Both the position numbers and the translations under genes were made by a program. From contig JAUCBJ010002722.1 in NCBI GenBank assembly GCA_032718475.1, forward strand, positions 62,001 through 126,000: a DNA stretch of 64,000 bases. The letters are read 5' to 3'. Source of the stretch: Nemertoderma westbladi (taxonomy: Eukaryota; Xenacoelomorpha; Nemertodermatida; Nemertodermatidae). Numbering within the stretch: position 1 is the first letter of the stretch; each line of letters begins with the position of its first letter. The notes beneath the pieces were generated by a model. That model saw nothing but the letters and a program-made list of their open reading frames with translations, had not been told where the DNA came from and ran no database searches. Below are positions 53,600 to 64,000 of this stretch, in pieces.

Positions 53600-55909
53600 A
53601 TTTGCAAATGGGGCAAATATTTGGTCCCCCTCCCAGACAAAATGGTACCACTTTATGTCCCCAGCATAAGAAAAATGAACATTATAATTACAGTACCGGA
53701 CGCAATCTCAGTCGCAAGGTGTATAATATATTTCAACAACATTAATAATATTGTAAATGAGATATATAATTTATTATTAGACTATTTTAATAAATTAAGC
53801 ACATAACCGTATTTATGATGGGATAATAATTATAATAGATAATTCGCAGATCCATCCTTCTACGAAAGGATGGAATGCACTAGACAAATAAATTTTGTAT
53901 AAGAAATTACTGTTTTATAAAGGTCCATTTTTGGTAATAGTAATATTTTTAAATAAATTCATTTAGATAAAATTCGCGGCGCAAAAATAAAATCGACAAA
54001 TTAATACAGTTGTTAATTGGTTTTTAATATCACAATATATTATATAAAGTTTTAATAAACGATTCCATATTAATACTAAAGCATCTATTTCCATGGAAAC
54101 CAATAGGATTGCAACAGTTTGCCATCTAGCAGTCATACCCCGAACAACGACTTACGACTTCACTATGTAGGGCATTATGGCAATCATTAGTATAACTATA
54201 GGGATGACAGATGTTATCTTAACCTGTACAAGTCCAACCAAAGAAGGGGCTCTAAGATATCGTAAAGTCCGGGGATGTTAATTGTGCACTAATAGAACTT
54301 ACGAACCCAGATATTAATATTAATAAACTTGTTACAACAATCTGTGCTACGGTTGCACATTAATACAACTCTCTATACTCTACCTACAGTCTATAGTTAC
54401 TTTATTGTGCAACTATTCTGACGTCGATTACAACACCACATATTAACCGGATCGAACCAGAAATATATACTAATAGTCATGCTACATGGCATTATTATAT
54501 TAGGATATAATATATTTCTAAACACTATTATAAAATGTATATAATAAAGCCATACAATATATTATTTGGCCAAAAAACTGCAGTTTCATAAATACATGAT
54601 ACTAATAATGGCTGAATGGTGCGGCATGAATGAATACAGATAAGATAACTTGTGTTGCACCTTGTACCGGTGGTATGGTACTATCAGTTATGGTACTCCC
54701 TTAAGGTATACATTAAGTAAACGGTAGACAACGGTCATGTTGTAACTCAAATGATAATCTGTATACCGGGAAATAGTTCAAGAAAGTGTAACTAATTGAA
54801 TATTGGAAATAATAATTAAATTATTTATTGAGAATCCTGCAATGCTAAACCCCTCACCAAACTCAGTTTATATTAGCTGCAGTACTGTAAATAATGAACA
54901 AATATTATTAATAAAGACAAATAATGGGTCAAATAAAAATTATGAAACTTGAGTAAAAAAAAAACATCGGCACCTAATATAAAATATATAAGAAACATAG
55001 TGAACGCACGGTGTGCAAAATTACGAGTTCAGAATTTAATAAGATAAAGTAATACGATAGCGTATTTTCTAGTACGACCGGCGGGCCTTACAATTTTCTT
55101 ATCATTTTAATTGCTATGCTACACTTTAACAGCTATATAAACATTGAAAAGAATACAAAAGCACAATTAAACGCCAAACAATAAAACAATTAGGAAAAGC
55201 AATTATATACCATCCAAAATCGTAGATTTTAAGAGCAAAAAACTAAAAAGTTAACAGAAAATCGTCACACAATTAATCAATATACCGCCAATATTTATAT
55301 CTTTTATCGTTAAAAATATTTTAAAATAAAAAGACTGCTGAACTCACCTTGGACAATGCACCACCCCCTGAATTTCGGTAATTACTTACAGGACTAGTGT
55401 TAATTCTAATAATATAATAAGTACCGGTATAGATAAATCAAACCCAAGGAAACGTGGTTAAATTAAATATAGAATTTATTAACAGTCATGTTGGCACCAG
55501 AGTAACTAAAAACGTAACACCAATATAATATAATATCTCGCCTAATCTCTGATTAATCGTTGGTAAATTAGAACAAGATTTAGTATATATTAAACTAGGC
55601 CTACTATTCTATTAAATTATAATATATACTTTGTATCATGCAGTTAAAAGTTAAACCTGAAATATATCATTTTAAATCTATAATTTAGGCCTATTATGGT
55701 AAGAAAAGTTTCCATCAGAATCCTAATTGAAACACTGTTACTTACAAGCGCTAAAATAAACACAATAACCGATAATAGTGTTCTAATATAATTAGAGAAA
55801 CTATAACGTGATAATAATTAGATATTTAAACGGCAATTGTCCAAATAATAGAAGCAGTAACAGTAAAATTACGCGAAATAATGTTCTTCCACTAAAAAGT
55901 CAATCAAAG
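53600..55909. other. No gene; probable 3' flank of calpain
   Basis: AT-rich DNA without recognisable frames; 53851-53874 is a small stem-loop (TCCATCCTT...AAGGATGGA). The calpain 3' UTR should lie in the right part, but I cannot place its end. Confidence 0.5.
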
Positions 55910-58600
55910 TTAAACGTAAACGCGGCTGTCTATCCAATCTTCTAGATCCATATGGACCTTGTTGCCTTGGTTCTTGACAGCGAACTTCTCGAAGGCTTCC
56001 TTCAGACGGCAGACACTGAGAACGAACTCAGCGAAGCCGATGTGGAGGTTCTTATCGGAGTAGCGAGCGACGATGGTGTTGAGGATCCTATCGGAGAGCT
56101 TGAAGCCGAGAGCCTTGAGCACCGCTCGCATCTCGCTTGCGTCCAGCTTGCCGCTCTTATCGAAGTCGTGCTCGTTGAAAGCGTCGCGCCACAAGAAGAG
56201 ACTGTAGATGAGCTCGGTGAACTCCTGCAGGGAGAGTTTCCCTGAGTTGTCGTCGTCCAACAACGCCAACAAACTGCGACAGGCTTCCATCTCAAAACCC
56301 TCGTGACCCTTAACCTGCATGCCGATGTGGTTGAGCAGCTGTCGCAACTCGGTCGAGTCGATCTGTTGGTCGTCCTTAGCAACTGAGTTAAACAACCTCG
56401 CCATCTTCTGCATGTACTCGTTGTCTATAGCGGGGGGTTTGATCGCGGCGGCCGTCAGCTCCGTCTTCACGTCCATCGGTTTCCCGGTAACCGGCCGCTC
56501 GCAATACATCCGCAGGAGAAACTCGCCGGCCTCGTTGGGGTTGAACGTCGACGGGACGATAACGTAGGTCCCCGGGGGGAACTTAAACCGCTTAACGACC
56601 TCCCGACCGTTCACATAAGAATCCGAGCGCCCTGTCGACTTATTGTACATGAAATACTCAGACGGAACTTTCCGACCTTTAACCTTCTCGATTATCTCGC
56701 CCTCTAGCGTGTACACTATGAACCCGATGGTAAGCATGTTCTCTCTCTTGGCTTTCTTCTTCCTGGAATTCTCCTGCATGAGAGCGACAACCAGCGGTAC
56801 AACTCCATCATCGTCGGCCTCCTCCAAGGTGATCTGGAACTGCGGGTTGGTCGCGAAGGTGTCCGGGAAGTTGCGACACCCCCCGGCACTGCTCCCCGGC
56901 TGCCAACGGCCTTTATCCTCCCGGACGTCCCACTTCTTCACGCTCGCGTCCGCCTGGATCTGCTCCGTAGCGTCCGGGTGCATGTGGCAGATCTCCATGT
57001 TGGTGAAGTTCTTGGCGTAGTCGTGGAAACTCATCCAGAACTCGCCGTCGTCCGAGCTGACCAACCCGAGGTCGTTGCGTTCCTTGTCGCTTAGCAGCGT
57101 CCACTCGGGGGACTTGTCGCTCCAGGCCCCGTTCCACTCGTGGCGACCCCACGGGTTCCTCACGCGAACCATCTCCATCTCCTGCGTTCCCTTCCGCGTG
57201 CGAACCTTTATGCGTCGCACGTCCGTCAGCGAGTAGGCGTGGCCGCACACCAGTCCGTTAGGAAGCAGCGCCTCAACCTGTTTGTATTATATAAAAATTA
57301 GGTTTAATTTGAAAAAATGAAAAGATTTTAATTAAATGTTAATTAAATTAAAATATAAATTAAGAAAGATGAAATAAAAGTAATAAATATAATTGAAAAA
57401 AATAGAACAGATACAATTAATTACCGGTACTTATTGTTAATTAATTAGACAGTTAGATCTACACTACACTTCACCGGTATATAAATATGTTCATACTATA
57501 TACCGGTAATATGCAGGTATATGAATAGACCTACTTAATCCATGGAAAATTGTTTGATTGATTTTCATTCCCAATACAGACAGCTATTTAATTATTATTT
57601 ATTATAATACTATTTATTATTATAGCATCCCCTTCAACTCCCTGTTATCCTTTAATATAATTCAGTTATTAGGGTTTCTGGAGATCGCTCTGCTCTCAAA
57701 TGTTAACCATAAAAACCTTAAATATACTGGTAGTGGTATATATACAGATATACTCACTTCATACTAGAGGAATCACACTTCATTGATGGTTCATATTTTT
57801 GTATATAGAGCCTATTCTGTAGGGTATCCGGAATATTATATATACCTATACCGGTACACCATAAATAAATTAATATATGTTGTACCAGCATATTACAATT
57901 ACAATACCTGGCTGGGGTCCGGGGTAATCGAACATCCCATCAGACTGAGCCGCGCTTTGGCTCTCATCATAATCTCGAACAAATCTTCGGGAATCTTCTT
58001 CGGCTCCAACTCAAAAAATTCCGCCAAGCCGCCGGTGAAGTCCTCCAAGCCCTCAGACATGAGTCCGCCCTTAAGGAACTCATAGGAACCAAACAACTTC
58101 GCGTAAGCCTTCTCGAGCAGCGCCGACCAGAACTCGTTACCCTCGGCCGAACGGGTGAACTTCAACTCGTTGTTGTACGTCGGGAGACGGTCGTCGACAA
58201 CGATCTCAATCCACTCGCCCGCCCGCCAAAAGTGGAAGCGGAAGGCCCCGCAGTATCCCTTCCCGAACCCCTGGTCTGGCGGCACAACCTGATGGAGAAG
58301 CTCGTCCACTAGAGTGAGACAGGCCAACGATGCGAGCAACCAACAGTCGCCCAACTCGCCCTGTTTCACGTCGAACCTACTAGCTCCCTCGACGAACAGT
58401 TGAGGGTCGTTGCAGAGCTGGGGCGGCCGCTTCCATTGGAACGGTTTCGGCGGCCGTTTACTGAAGAACACGGAACTATCGACTGCTGGGAACTCTGGGT
58501 CCTCGTACAGCGTCCCTTCTTGCAGACACTTTTTAGAGATTTCAGCGAACGATAGAGACCTTTTATTGAAAGGTACAAATTTTCGACCACTTGGTGCCAT
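55910..58600 (-). CDS. Calpain (Ca2+-dependent cysteine protease), two exons
   Basis: Exon 1 58600-57908 (donor AGCCAG|GTATTG, phase 0), exon 2 57277-55910 (acceptor AAACAG); together 686 residues, a normal classical calpain length. Catalytic triad complete: C86 in QGELGDCWLLAS, H244 in GHAYSLT, N272 in VRNPWGRHEWNG. Then a C2-like domain (FVNWGEF equivalent near NPQFQITLEEADDDG to FLLRMYCERP) and a penta-EF-hand tail with DDDNSGKLSLQEF and DFDKSGKLDASEM as clear loops, others degenerate. Calpains are cytosolic, Ca2+-activated, and cleave cytoskeletal and signalling proteins. The ATG (MAPSGRKF) suits the family. Exons are GC-rich against AT-rich flanks. I cannot tell the subtype. Confidence 0.95.
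57278..57907. other. Calpain intron
   Basis: 630 bp, AT-rich, GT-AG on the minus strand, phase 0. Contains ACCGGTA words but no coding signal. Confidence 0.9.
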
Positions 58601-58889
58601 TTTATACGATCAACTGTGAACTGCCGGTGTTATAAATATATGTCTAAAATATAGCCTATAATTTGAAGAATATTGAATATTAAATAGGCCTACTAAATTA
58701 GGTGCACGTAAATTGTTAATTTTATAATTGCAATATACTGATATAGGCCTAAGCAATGAACAAAGTAATATCGGAATGCAGGAATGGTACGGTTAGTCAG
58801 TCAGTATATTGATTTTATATTGATCACATTACAGGTACAGACAGCATTAATTATAAATTTTATCGTATTTAAAACACTGCAAAAACAGC
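58601..58889. promoter_or_regulatory. Calpain upstream region
   Basis: About 290 bp between the calpain ATG and a SINE. The promoter should be here or further right. On the minus strand there is no obvious TATA box at a convincing distance. Confidence 0.35.
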
Positions 58890-58995
58890 GTTGCCTGGTG
58901 CCTGGTCAAGGAATCGAACCAGGGCTTCCTACGTGGAAGCCTATGCAGCTATGGTTGTCACCACTGGGCCACTAGACCATGAGGGTGCTTGAAAA
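58890..58995 (-). mobile_element. tRNA-derived SINE (family 3)
   Basis: Minus strand reads TGGTCTAGTGGCCCAGTGG (A box region), GCTTCCACGTAGGAAGCC (hairpin) and GGTTCGATTCC (B box) then CAGGCACCAGGCA. Spacing fits a tRNA head with an enlarged middle. No acceptor-stem pairing, so not a functional tRNA gene. Confidence 0.65.
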
Positions 58996-59069
58996 TGACA
59001 ACTAGTTGCGGTAAATTGCCAGGCTGGACTGCTGGATTTACCACAGGAAAACTGTCTAGGTAGACAGTT

Positions 59070-59111
59070 AACAAAAACATGTCTACCGGTACCGGTAGAC
59101 ATGTTTTTGTT
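59070..59111. repeat. 42-bp perfect palindrome
   Basis: AACAAAAACATGTCTACCGG and its complement meet at ACCGGT|ACCGGT with no spacer. A similar TAGACAGTTAACA segment lies just left, so it may be a fresh inverted duplication. Confidence 0.95.
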
Positions 59112-59399
59112 GACGATTAATCCCCATAGAGATCATAGTTAAAACCCAGACAAGACAAGTCCAGAAGTCCCTAAAAGGTGCCACCCTGCACCATAGCGCG
59201 GGGAATTCAAATGATTGAAAGACATGTTATTTGTAGTGGAAAGGGTGGCAGATCAGATCTGCCACCTATATTGGTGTCACCTATACTGTTTTAACATTGA
59301 ATACATGAATAGAGTAAGACTAATGTAATTCATTGAATTAGAATAAATTATTTCTTATCGGTTTAACTCACTCATCCGTTAATGTTGTTGATTTATCCT

Positions 59400-59615
59400 G
59401 TTATCTATCCTGGGACTTCGAGCAGCACGTGAACAACAAAACCAGCACGTTAACTAGTCTGGGGCTTCGAGCAGAACGTGAACAACTAAACTGGCTGGTT
59501 ACCTAGTCTGGGACTTCGAGCAGCACCTGAACAACTAAACCAGCACGTTAACTAGTCTGGGACTTCGAGTAGCACGTGAACAACTAAGCTGACTGGTTAA
59601 ATAGTCTGATTATAC
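59400..59615. repeat. About 57-bp tandem repeat, 4 copies
   Basis: Unit with CTGGGACTTCGAGCAGCACG, TGAACAACTAAAC and CACGTTAACTAGT or GGCTGGTTACCTAGT. Alternate units are more alike than neighbours, suggesting a dimeric history. Non-coding. Confidence 0.9.
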
Positions 59616-59631
59616 ACCTATTTTTACCGTG

Positions 59632-59933
59632 TTCCACCTTGGTGTAGTGGTTGCATTGAATCCACATCTCCCGTAGGTCGTGGGTTCGATCCTCACATGG
59701 GCCAGGGCAGTTTTCGTTTCGGCACGAATGCTTTAAAGGGACCAGCCAGGGCGCATCTCTGCCTTGCATCCTTAAGTGGTAGCTAAATGTAGAAATGAGT
59801 ACCGGTACTGGAGTTTCCTCTGGGGAGTAAAGTTCTGGGGGGACCGCACTGGAAATAAGTCGTCCGACTTTGTGCGTAATCCCTGGCCTAGTGGCCGAAG
59901 AAAATTTACTTTTTTTACTTACTTTTTTATTGT
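59632..59933 (+). mobile_element. tRNA-derived SINE (family 1), full length
   Basis: Head with TTGGTGTAGTGGTTGCATTG and GGGTTCGATCC, body with GGACCAGCCAGGGCGCATC and GTGCGTAATCCCTGGCC, tail ACTTTTTTTACTTACTTTTTT. It is the plus-strand counterpart of 1961-2258 and differs by small changes. Confidence 0.9.
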
Positions 59934-60009
59934 TATTACAGTAGGCAGGCCCTACCGGTACCGTATTGAAAAGTTTTATTTTCTGCGCTGAACGCGGCGC
60001 CATGCTGCC

Positions 60010-60240
60010 ATGTGCCAAAAATCCTACGCCGGCTCTGAGCAAAACCACCCCGGGTGCAAAAAATCCTGCGCTGGCTCTGAGCAAAACCACGCCGGGTGCA
60101 AAAAATCCTGCGCCGGATCTGTGCAAACCCACGCCCATGCCGGGTGCAAAAATCCTTCGCTGGCTCTGTGCAATGCAAAATGCTGCGCCGGGTGAAAAAT
60201 CTTCCGCCGGCTCTTCAAAGCTGCACCGGGGTGACTGGCA
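60010..60240. repeat. About 42-bp GC-rich tandem repeat, 5 copies
   Basis: Unit with GCCGGCTCTGAGCAAAACCA and CCGGGTGCAAAAAATCCTGC. It reads open on both strands (plus 109 codons, minus about 80), encoding a CAGSEQNHPGCKK-type repeat. No start, motif or splice context supports a gene. Confidence 0.8.
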
Positions 60241-60657
60241 GACTGGTATAAAACAAAATCTCCCTGTCTGCCTGTTACCCAGGCAGCCAGGCTAGAAAAT
60301 GTTTGCAAAAATTAAAACGCGTTGTGCGCGGTAAAATAATGCTGTAATGGGTGCGCGTGCGCGGGAAAAGGCCAAAAACGTGCGCCGTGCATCCACAGAG
60401 CAAGCCACATGTGCGCGCTAGCGCGCTCTTGCGAACCAAAAATTACCTGTTTTTCTAAACATATGTAAGTACGGAAATTTTAATTGACCATTTAATATAA
60501 AACAATAATATTTAAAATTTAAAATCATTAAATTGCAACTCTAGTTTACGGGAGTACGCATATTGAAAGTACCCAACCCCCTTAATGAGTAGGATGGCTA
60601 AAACGTCTGTCCTTATCTGATCTGATCTGATCTGACGGTATCTGACACTTGTTCCAC

Positions 60658-60850
60658 CTTGGTTCAGAGCCCACCTTGGTGTAGTGGTTATATTGAATTC
60701 ACATCTCGCGGAGGTTGTGGGTTCAATCCCGGCATGGGGGCCAAGGTAGTTTTCGTTTCGGCACGAATGTTTTGAAGGGTTTAACGCGGCATCTCTGCCT
60801 TGCATCCTTAAAATGATAGCTAAATGAATACTGGACTTTATGCCTATGTC
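60658..60850 (+). mobile_element. SINE family 1, diverged copy
   Basis: CCACCTTGGTGTAGTGGTTA, GGGTTCAATCCC and TTTTCGTTTCGGCACGAATG match the full copy at 59632, but the body ends early near 60850, close to a G run at 60888. Confidence 0.85.
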
Positions 60851-61029
60851 AGCATGTGAAGTTTCCCCGGTATTCCCCTTAAACCCGGGGGGGGGGGGGG
60901 TCAATATAACACCTCCCCCTCTGAAACAACGATACTAACTAAAAGGCTAACTGAATCGAACTAAAAGGAATTCAAATAAAATAAGCTAGAAATTTTAAAT
61001 TTGTTTTTAGTGCCAAATTTTGGTGCCGG

Positions 61030-61326
61030 CCTATGTGAAGAATACCAGGATTTACCTTTTCGGTCGACATTTTTTGGAATTTTATATATGAAGATTTTAA
61101 TTTTTTTTTAAATTTATCTTTATTAAGTGTATTAGAGAGCTTATTTATGGCTTATAACCTGTACATACAGACATATACTAATTCGTTTATTGTTTTGGTT
61201 ATATTCAGCCCTTCTGTAACCTGTGTTTTTTGTGAAAACCTGGTATTCTTCACATGGGGGTAACTACAAAATAAAATATAATGGCAGAAAGTCTGGTATT
61301 CTTCGCCCATGTGAAGAATACCAGAA
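61030..61326. repeat. Inverted TGTGAAGAATACCAG motifs
   Basis: ATGTGAAGAATACCAGG at 61036, its complement at 61240, and a hairpin CTGGTATTCTTC-GCCCATGT-GAAGAATACCAG at 61292-61325. The same word occurs near the right window edge (63946-63964). A dispersed small repeat. Confidence 0.8.
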
Positions 61327-61382
61327 TACCTTACTACAGTAGTACATAATAGTACTTAACTAATTACTGAATTATGTTTATG

Positions 61383-61799
61383 CTAATTATTTATCAACCT
61401 ATTATTGCCACATGGGTGGGTGGGTGGATGGGAATGTGGGAAGGTGCCCGCTGGTTGTTTATTGTTTTGGTTAGAAATGTCAGCCGCGGTAACATTCTCC
61501 TTTCCCTCAATTGGTAGGTAACAAAATCGTTTATTGTTTTGGTTAGAAAACCCTGTCTCTGTAACCTGCTCCTTTCCCTCAATTGGTAGGTAACAACGTC
61601 GTTTATTGTTTTGGTTAGAAATTACAGCCGCTGTAACCTGCTCTTTTCCTTCAATTGGAAGGTAACAACAGCGTTTATTAATTCCCACATTACCATCCAC
61701 CTTCCCATATTCAGATATTCCTTCATCGTCGGGGTATACTGTAAACACCACTGTATCAGTTGGCGATATGGGGCATGTTAAGTGTTTCTTCATATACAC
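61383..61799 (-). other. 138-codon frame with 24-codon repeats
   Basis: Three 72-bp units encode CYLPIEGKEQVT, four variable residues, SNQNNKR. The first part has PTDTVVFTVYPDDEGISEYGKV, and the end is Pro/His-rich. It starts with ATG and stays in frame because the unit is a multiple of three. It lies inside a TIR element. No family recognised; could be a transposon-carried frame or chance. Confidence 0.35.
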
Positions 61800-62730
61800 A
61801 CTTAGGTCTACACAGTAGGCCTAGAGAGATACCCCTTCCTGCCTTCCCTTTCTGCCTTTAGCGTAACAAACCTTCATCCTATATCGCATTTTTAATATAT
61901 AATAACATGCCTTTGTGCATTTAGATGCATACCGGTATGCCTGTACTGCTACTTCATATGATGATACTGATACGTAACAGGGCAACGTGAAACGTGATCC
62001 CCTATTCAGCTATTGGCTGATTGGCTATTTACCTAACAGACAGTTAGGTAGATATTATATTTCTTTCTCCTGATTGGTTATAGGATCAGATGCTGTCAGA
62101 TCAGATCAGATCAGATAAGGACAGACGTTTCATTCTACCTCCTTAATGAGGCGGGTATTTACAGTATGTCGTCGTATGCATTCGTGGCAGGTTAATTCAA
62201 CTATTTCGTTTGACTGTTTTAACTACGGTACTCGGTTTCCGTACTTTCATATTATGTTTAAAGCATATGTTTAGGAAAACAGGCAGACAGGCTGGACAGG
62301 TAGGCCCTAATCTGCTAATGTTTTAGTTCAAAATTTATAAGTTTTTTTTATCATAACACTATTACTTGGCGATGTAAAACATAATACATGTACATGTAGT
62401 CCTGTCCTACTGTAAGTAATTTCACACAACTTTTGATGAACAACCAGACAACAAAAGTATTTATTTGTTGAATGCCTACCGTCAGACCGTAGCCGTAGAA
62501 GGGGGCTACTTTGATTTCACTGGCAGACTGGGCTGCAGGGGCTTCTTTGATATTTGACACAAATAGTTCTACCTTTATGATAAGATAAACAGCACTCCAG
62601 TCTGCCAGTACAGCAGTACTGCAGTCTGGCAGTTGCATATAAGTAAATCTGTAAATGAGAGTACTGGAGTAGGCCTATGTCTGTATGTACACTGACAAAG
62701 TGAAACATAGAGTACGGTAGGGCCTAAATA

Positions 62731-63163
62731 CAGTCGGGGAGAAGTTCTATTTTCAACTGAGTTGAAATTTCAACTTTATTTTTTAAAATTCAACTTTTTA
62801 TTAAAATTCAACTTTTGGAGTACTGGAGTAGAGTTTAAAATTCAACTTCTTTTTTAAATTCAACTTTTGGAGTAACTTTGGAAATACTGAAATATGGAAT
62901 TAGGCCTACTGGTAGGCCTATTCCATTGTATAATAATTATGACATTCAGCGGTAATTTAATACATCTAATAAATTCCCGTAGTATTTCAGCTAATTTGCA
63001 AATGTAGGCCTAATCACTTAAAATGTTTTTAAAAAAAGTATTCCCGACAAAAACAATCAAAACACCCCTTCTGTGACGTCTTGGGGGCCTTCTGCACCTC
63101 CTGCCATTTTAGAGTTGAATTTACAACTTAAAAGTTGAATTAAAAAAAAAAAGTCCCCGACTG
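62731..63163. mobile_element. 433-bp MITE with 10-bp TIRs and AAATA duplication
   Basis: Ends CAGTCGGGGA and TCCCCGACTG (one base shift tolerated), flanked by AAATA on both sides. The subterminal regions are rich in TTCAACTTT/AAAGTTGAA words in both orientations. Encodes nothing. A 5-bp duplication narrows the superfamily but I do not assign one. Confidence 0.65.
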
Positions 63164-63474
63164 AAATAAGAGTTGTTCAATACAATACTGCAATAGTGAA
63201 TAGGCTACCCATTTTACTGCAGTCTGGCAGTGTACTGTACAACAGTATAAGTATAGTATAGTGCTGATGGAAAGACAATGAGCAGATCATTTAGCCTACA
63301 GCAGAGCTACCGTGGTACTGCAGTACAGTACTTGCATCTGAGCTTGAGAAACAGCCTACAGCTACCAGCTACGGTCAGACACTCTGACGACTGAAGGTTG
63401 ACTTGACTTCACACGCCTAGTGCTACATTATAGTAGTCGGTCAGGGTCAGGGGCGCAGCCACGTTCCAAAAAGT

Positions 63475-63690
63475 GGGGGGGGGGGGGAATAAAATAATAA
63501 TAAATAAAATATTAATAATAAAATAAATAAAATATTAATAATAAAATAAATAAAATATTAATAATAAAATAAATAATTAAATATAAAATAATTAAAATAA
63601 AATTAAAATAAACTAATTTTAAATAAAATAATTAATTAAAATAAATAATTTTAGGTCCTGCATAACTCCACCACCCCCCCCCCCCCCCCA
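63475..63690. repeat. AT-rich repeat between a G run and a C run
   Basis: GTGGGGGGGGGGGG at 63474, then three copies of an about 30-bp AATAAAATATTAAT unit, and CCACCCCCCCCCCCCCC at 63672. The G and C runs could pair, closing the AT-rich middle. Confidence 0.85.
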
Positions 63691-64000
63691 CAAATTTTTT
63701 TTACAAATCTTAATGAGATTGTATGAAATTTGAAACATAGATAGTTTAACCTCCCTCCTCAATAGGTTAGTCAGAATTTTAATTTTCGCTTTCATTCTTT
63801 ATAGTTACAAACGTTTGAAAAAAGTGTTTAAAAGATAGAAATAAGCACTATATAATACTTAATAGGCCTAATGAGAAATTAAAAAAGTACAAATTCTTCA
63901 GATATACAATTACTGTACAATACAATTTCGACCAAAAAATGTAAACCTGGTATTCTTCACATTGGTGTTTGAACCAATTATAACTCCATTATTCTTCAAC
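63691..64000. other. No gene seen
   Basis: AT-rich DNA up to the edge, ending with the CTGGTATTCTTCACAT repeat word also found at 61240. Confidence 0.5.

Larger units (their letters stand above)
60444..62285. mobile_element. 1.84-kb element with about 200-bp TIRs
   Basis: 60444-60650 (CCTGTTTTTCTAAACATATG, AGTACGGAAA, CTTAATGAG, AACGTCTGTCCTTATCTGAT plus a GATCT repeat) is matched inverted by 62075-62285. Interior: a SINE, TTTGGTGCC-type repeats, 24-codon repeats. No transposase. Superfamily not determined. Confidence 0.7.

Noticed and set aside
52670-53651. Frames over 200 codons on both strands across the 19-bp array
   Set aside because: Driven by the palindromic 19-bp repeat plus antisense of BEL gag; no motifs.
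56002-57020. Frames of 97-126 codons on both strands in calpain exon 2
   Set aside because: Shadows of a GC-rich true coding exon; only the calpain frame carries conserved motifs.
59966-60295. 109-codon plus frame and 184-codon minus frame
   Set aside because: Both cover a 42-bp GC-rich tandem repeat joined to a SINE; neither has a domain.

Overview
The window is from a eukaryotic, repeat-rich, intron-bearing genome, most likely that of a (marine) invertebrate animal. The signs are GT-AG introns of several kb, a calpain with a penta-EF-hand tail, an astacin-family gene joined to an antistasin-like module, and a very mixed set of animal transposons (Ty3, BEL/Pao, RTE-like and other LINEs, a Penelope-like element, DNA transposons, tRNA-derived SINEs). 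The phylum cannot be fixed from sequence alone. AT-rich background, many homopolymeric G/C runs and the recurrent words AGGCCTA and ACCGGT are local signatures.

Layout. 1-3640: Ty3 integrase remnant, then a 315-bp satellite of about eight copies, interrupted by a tRNA-SINE. 4050-5190: LINE reverse transcriptase remnant; 5318-5560 MITE. 7030-10767: a TIR element with a decayed THAP gene, next to a decayed DNA-transposon protein gene on the minus strand. 12585-13860: RTE-like LINE. 16118-16562: two copies of a SINE, one with a complete hammerhead ribozyme. 19755-20305: 22-bp minisatellite. 21596-32451: a host gene on the plus strand (five exons, perhaps six), predicted to encode a secreted antistasin-astacin protein; its introns are filled with Ty3, LINE, fold-back and minisatellite DNA. 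32692-38400: a fold-back (TU/FB-like) element whose long inverted arms carry a 30-bp minisatellite and whose centre holds a piggyBac-like repeat element, an RTE-like LINE and a SINE. 38599-41193: minus-strand LRR-like host gene in at least two exons. 42945-46988: a GC-rich, open Penelope-like element with inverted ends and a hammerhead-like motif. 47490-52962: LINE inserted in a decayed BEL/Pao element, followed by a 19-bp palindromic minisatellite. 55910-58600: complete two-exon calpain gene on the minus strand. 58890-63690: SINEs, a TIR element, MITE and simple repeats.

Three genes look like host genes (antistasin-astacin, LRR-like, calpain). Nearly everything else is transposon-derived. 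The best leads are the hammerhead ribozyme lying exactly between the A and B boxes of a tRNA-SINE, and the antistasin-astacin gene, whose protease part keeps all four structural cysteines but has lost the third zinc histidine and the Met-turn. Satellite DNA carrying two CTCF-like motifs per unit and TIRs carrying RFX X-box motifs come next. All calls come from reading the sequence; no database search was possible.
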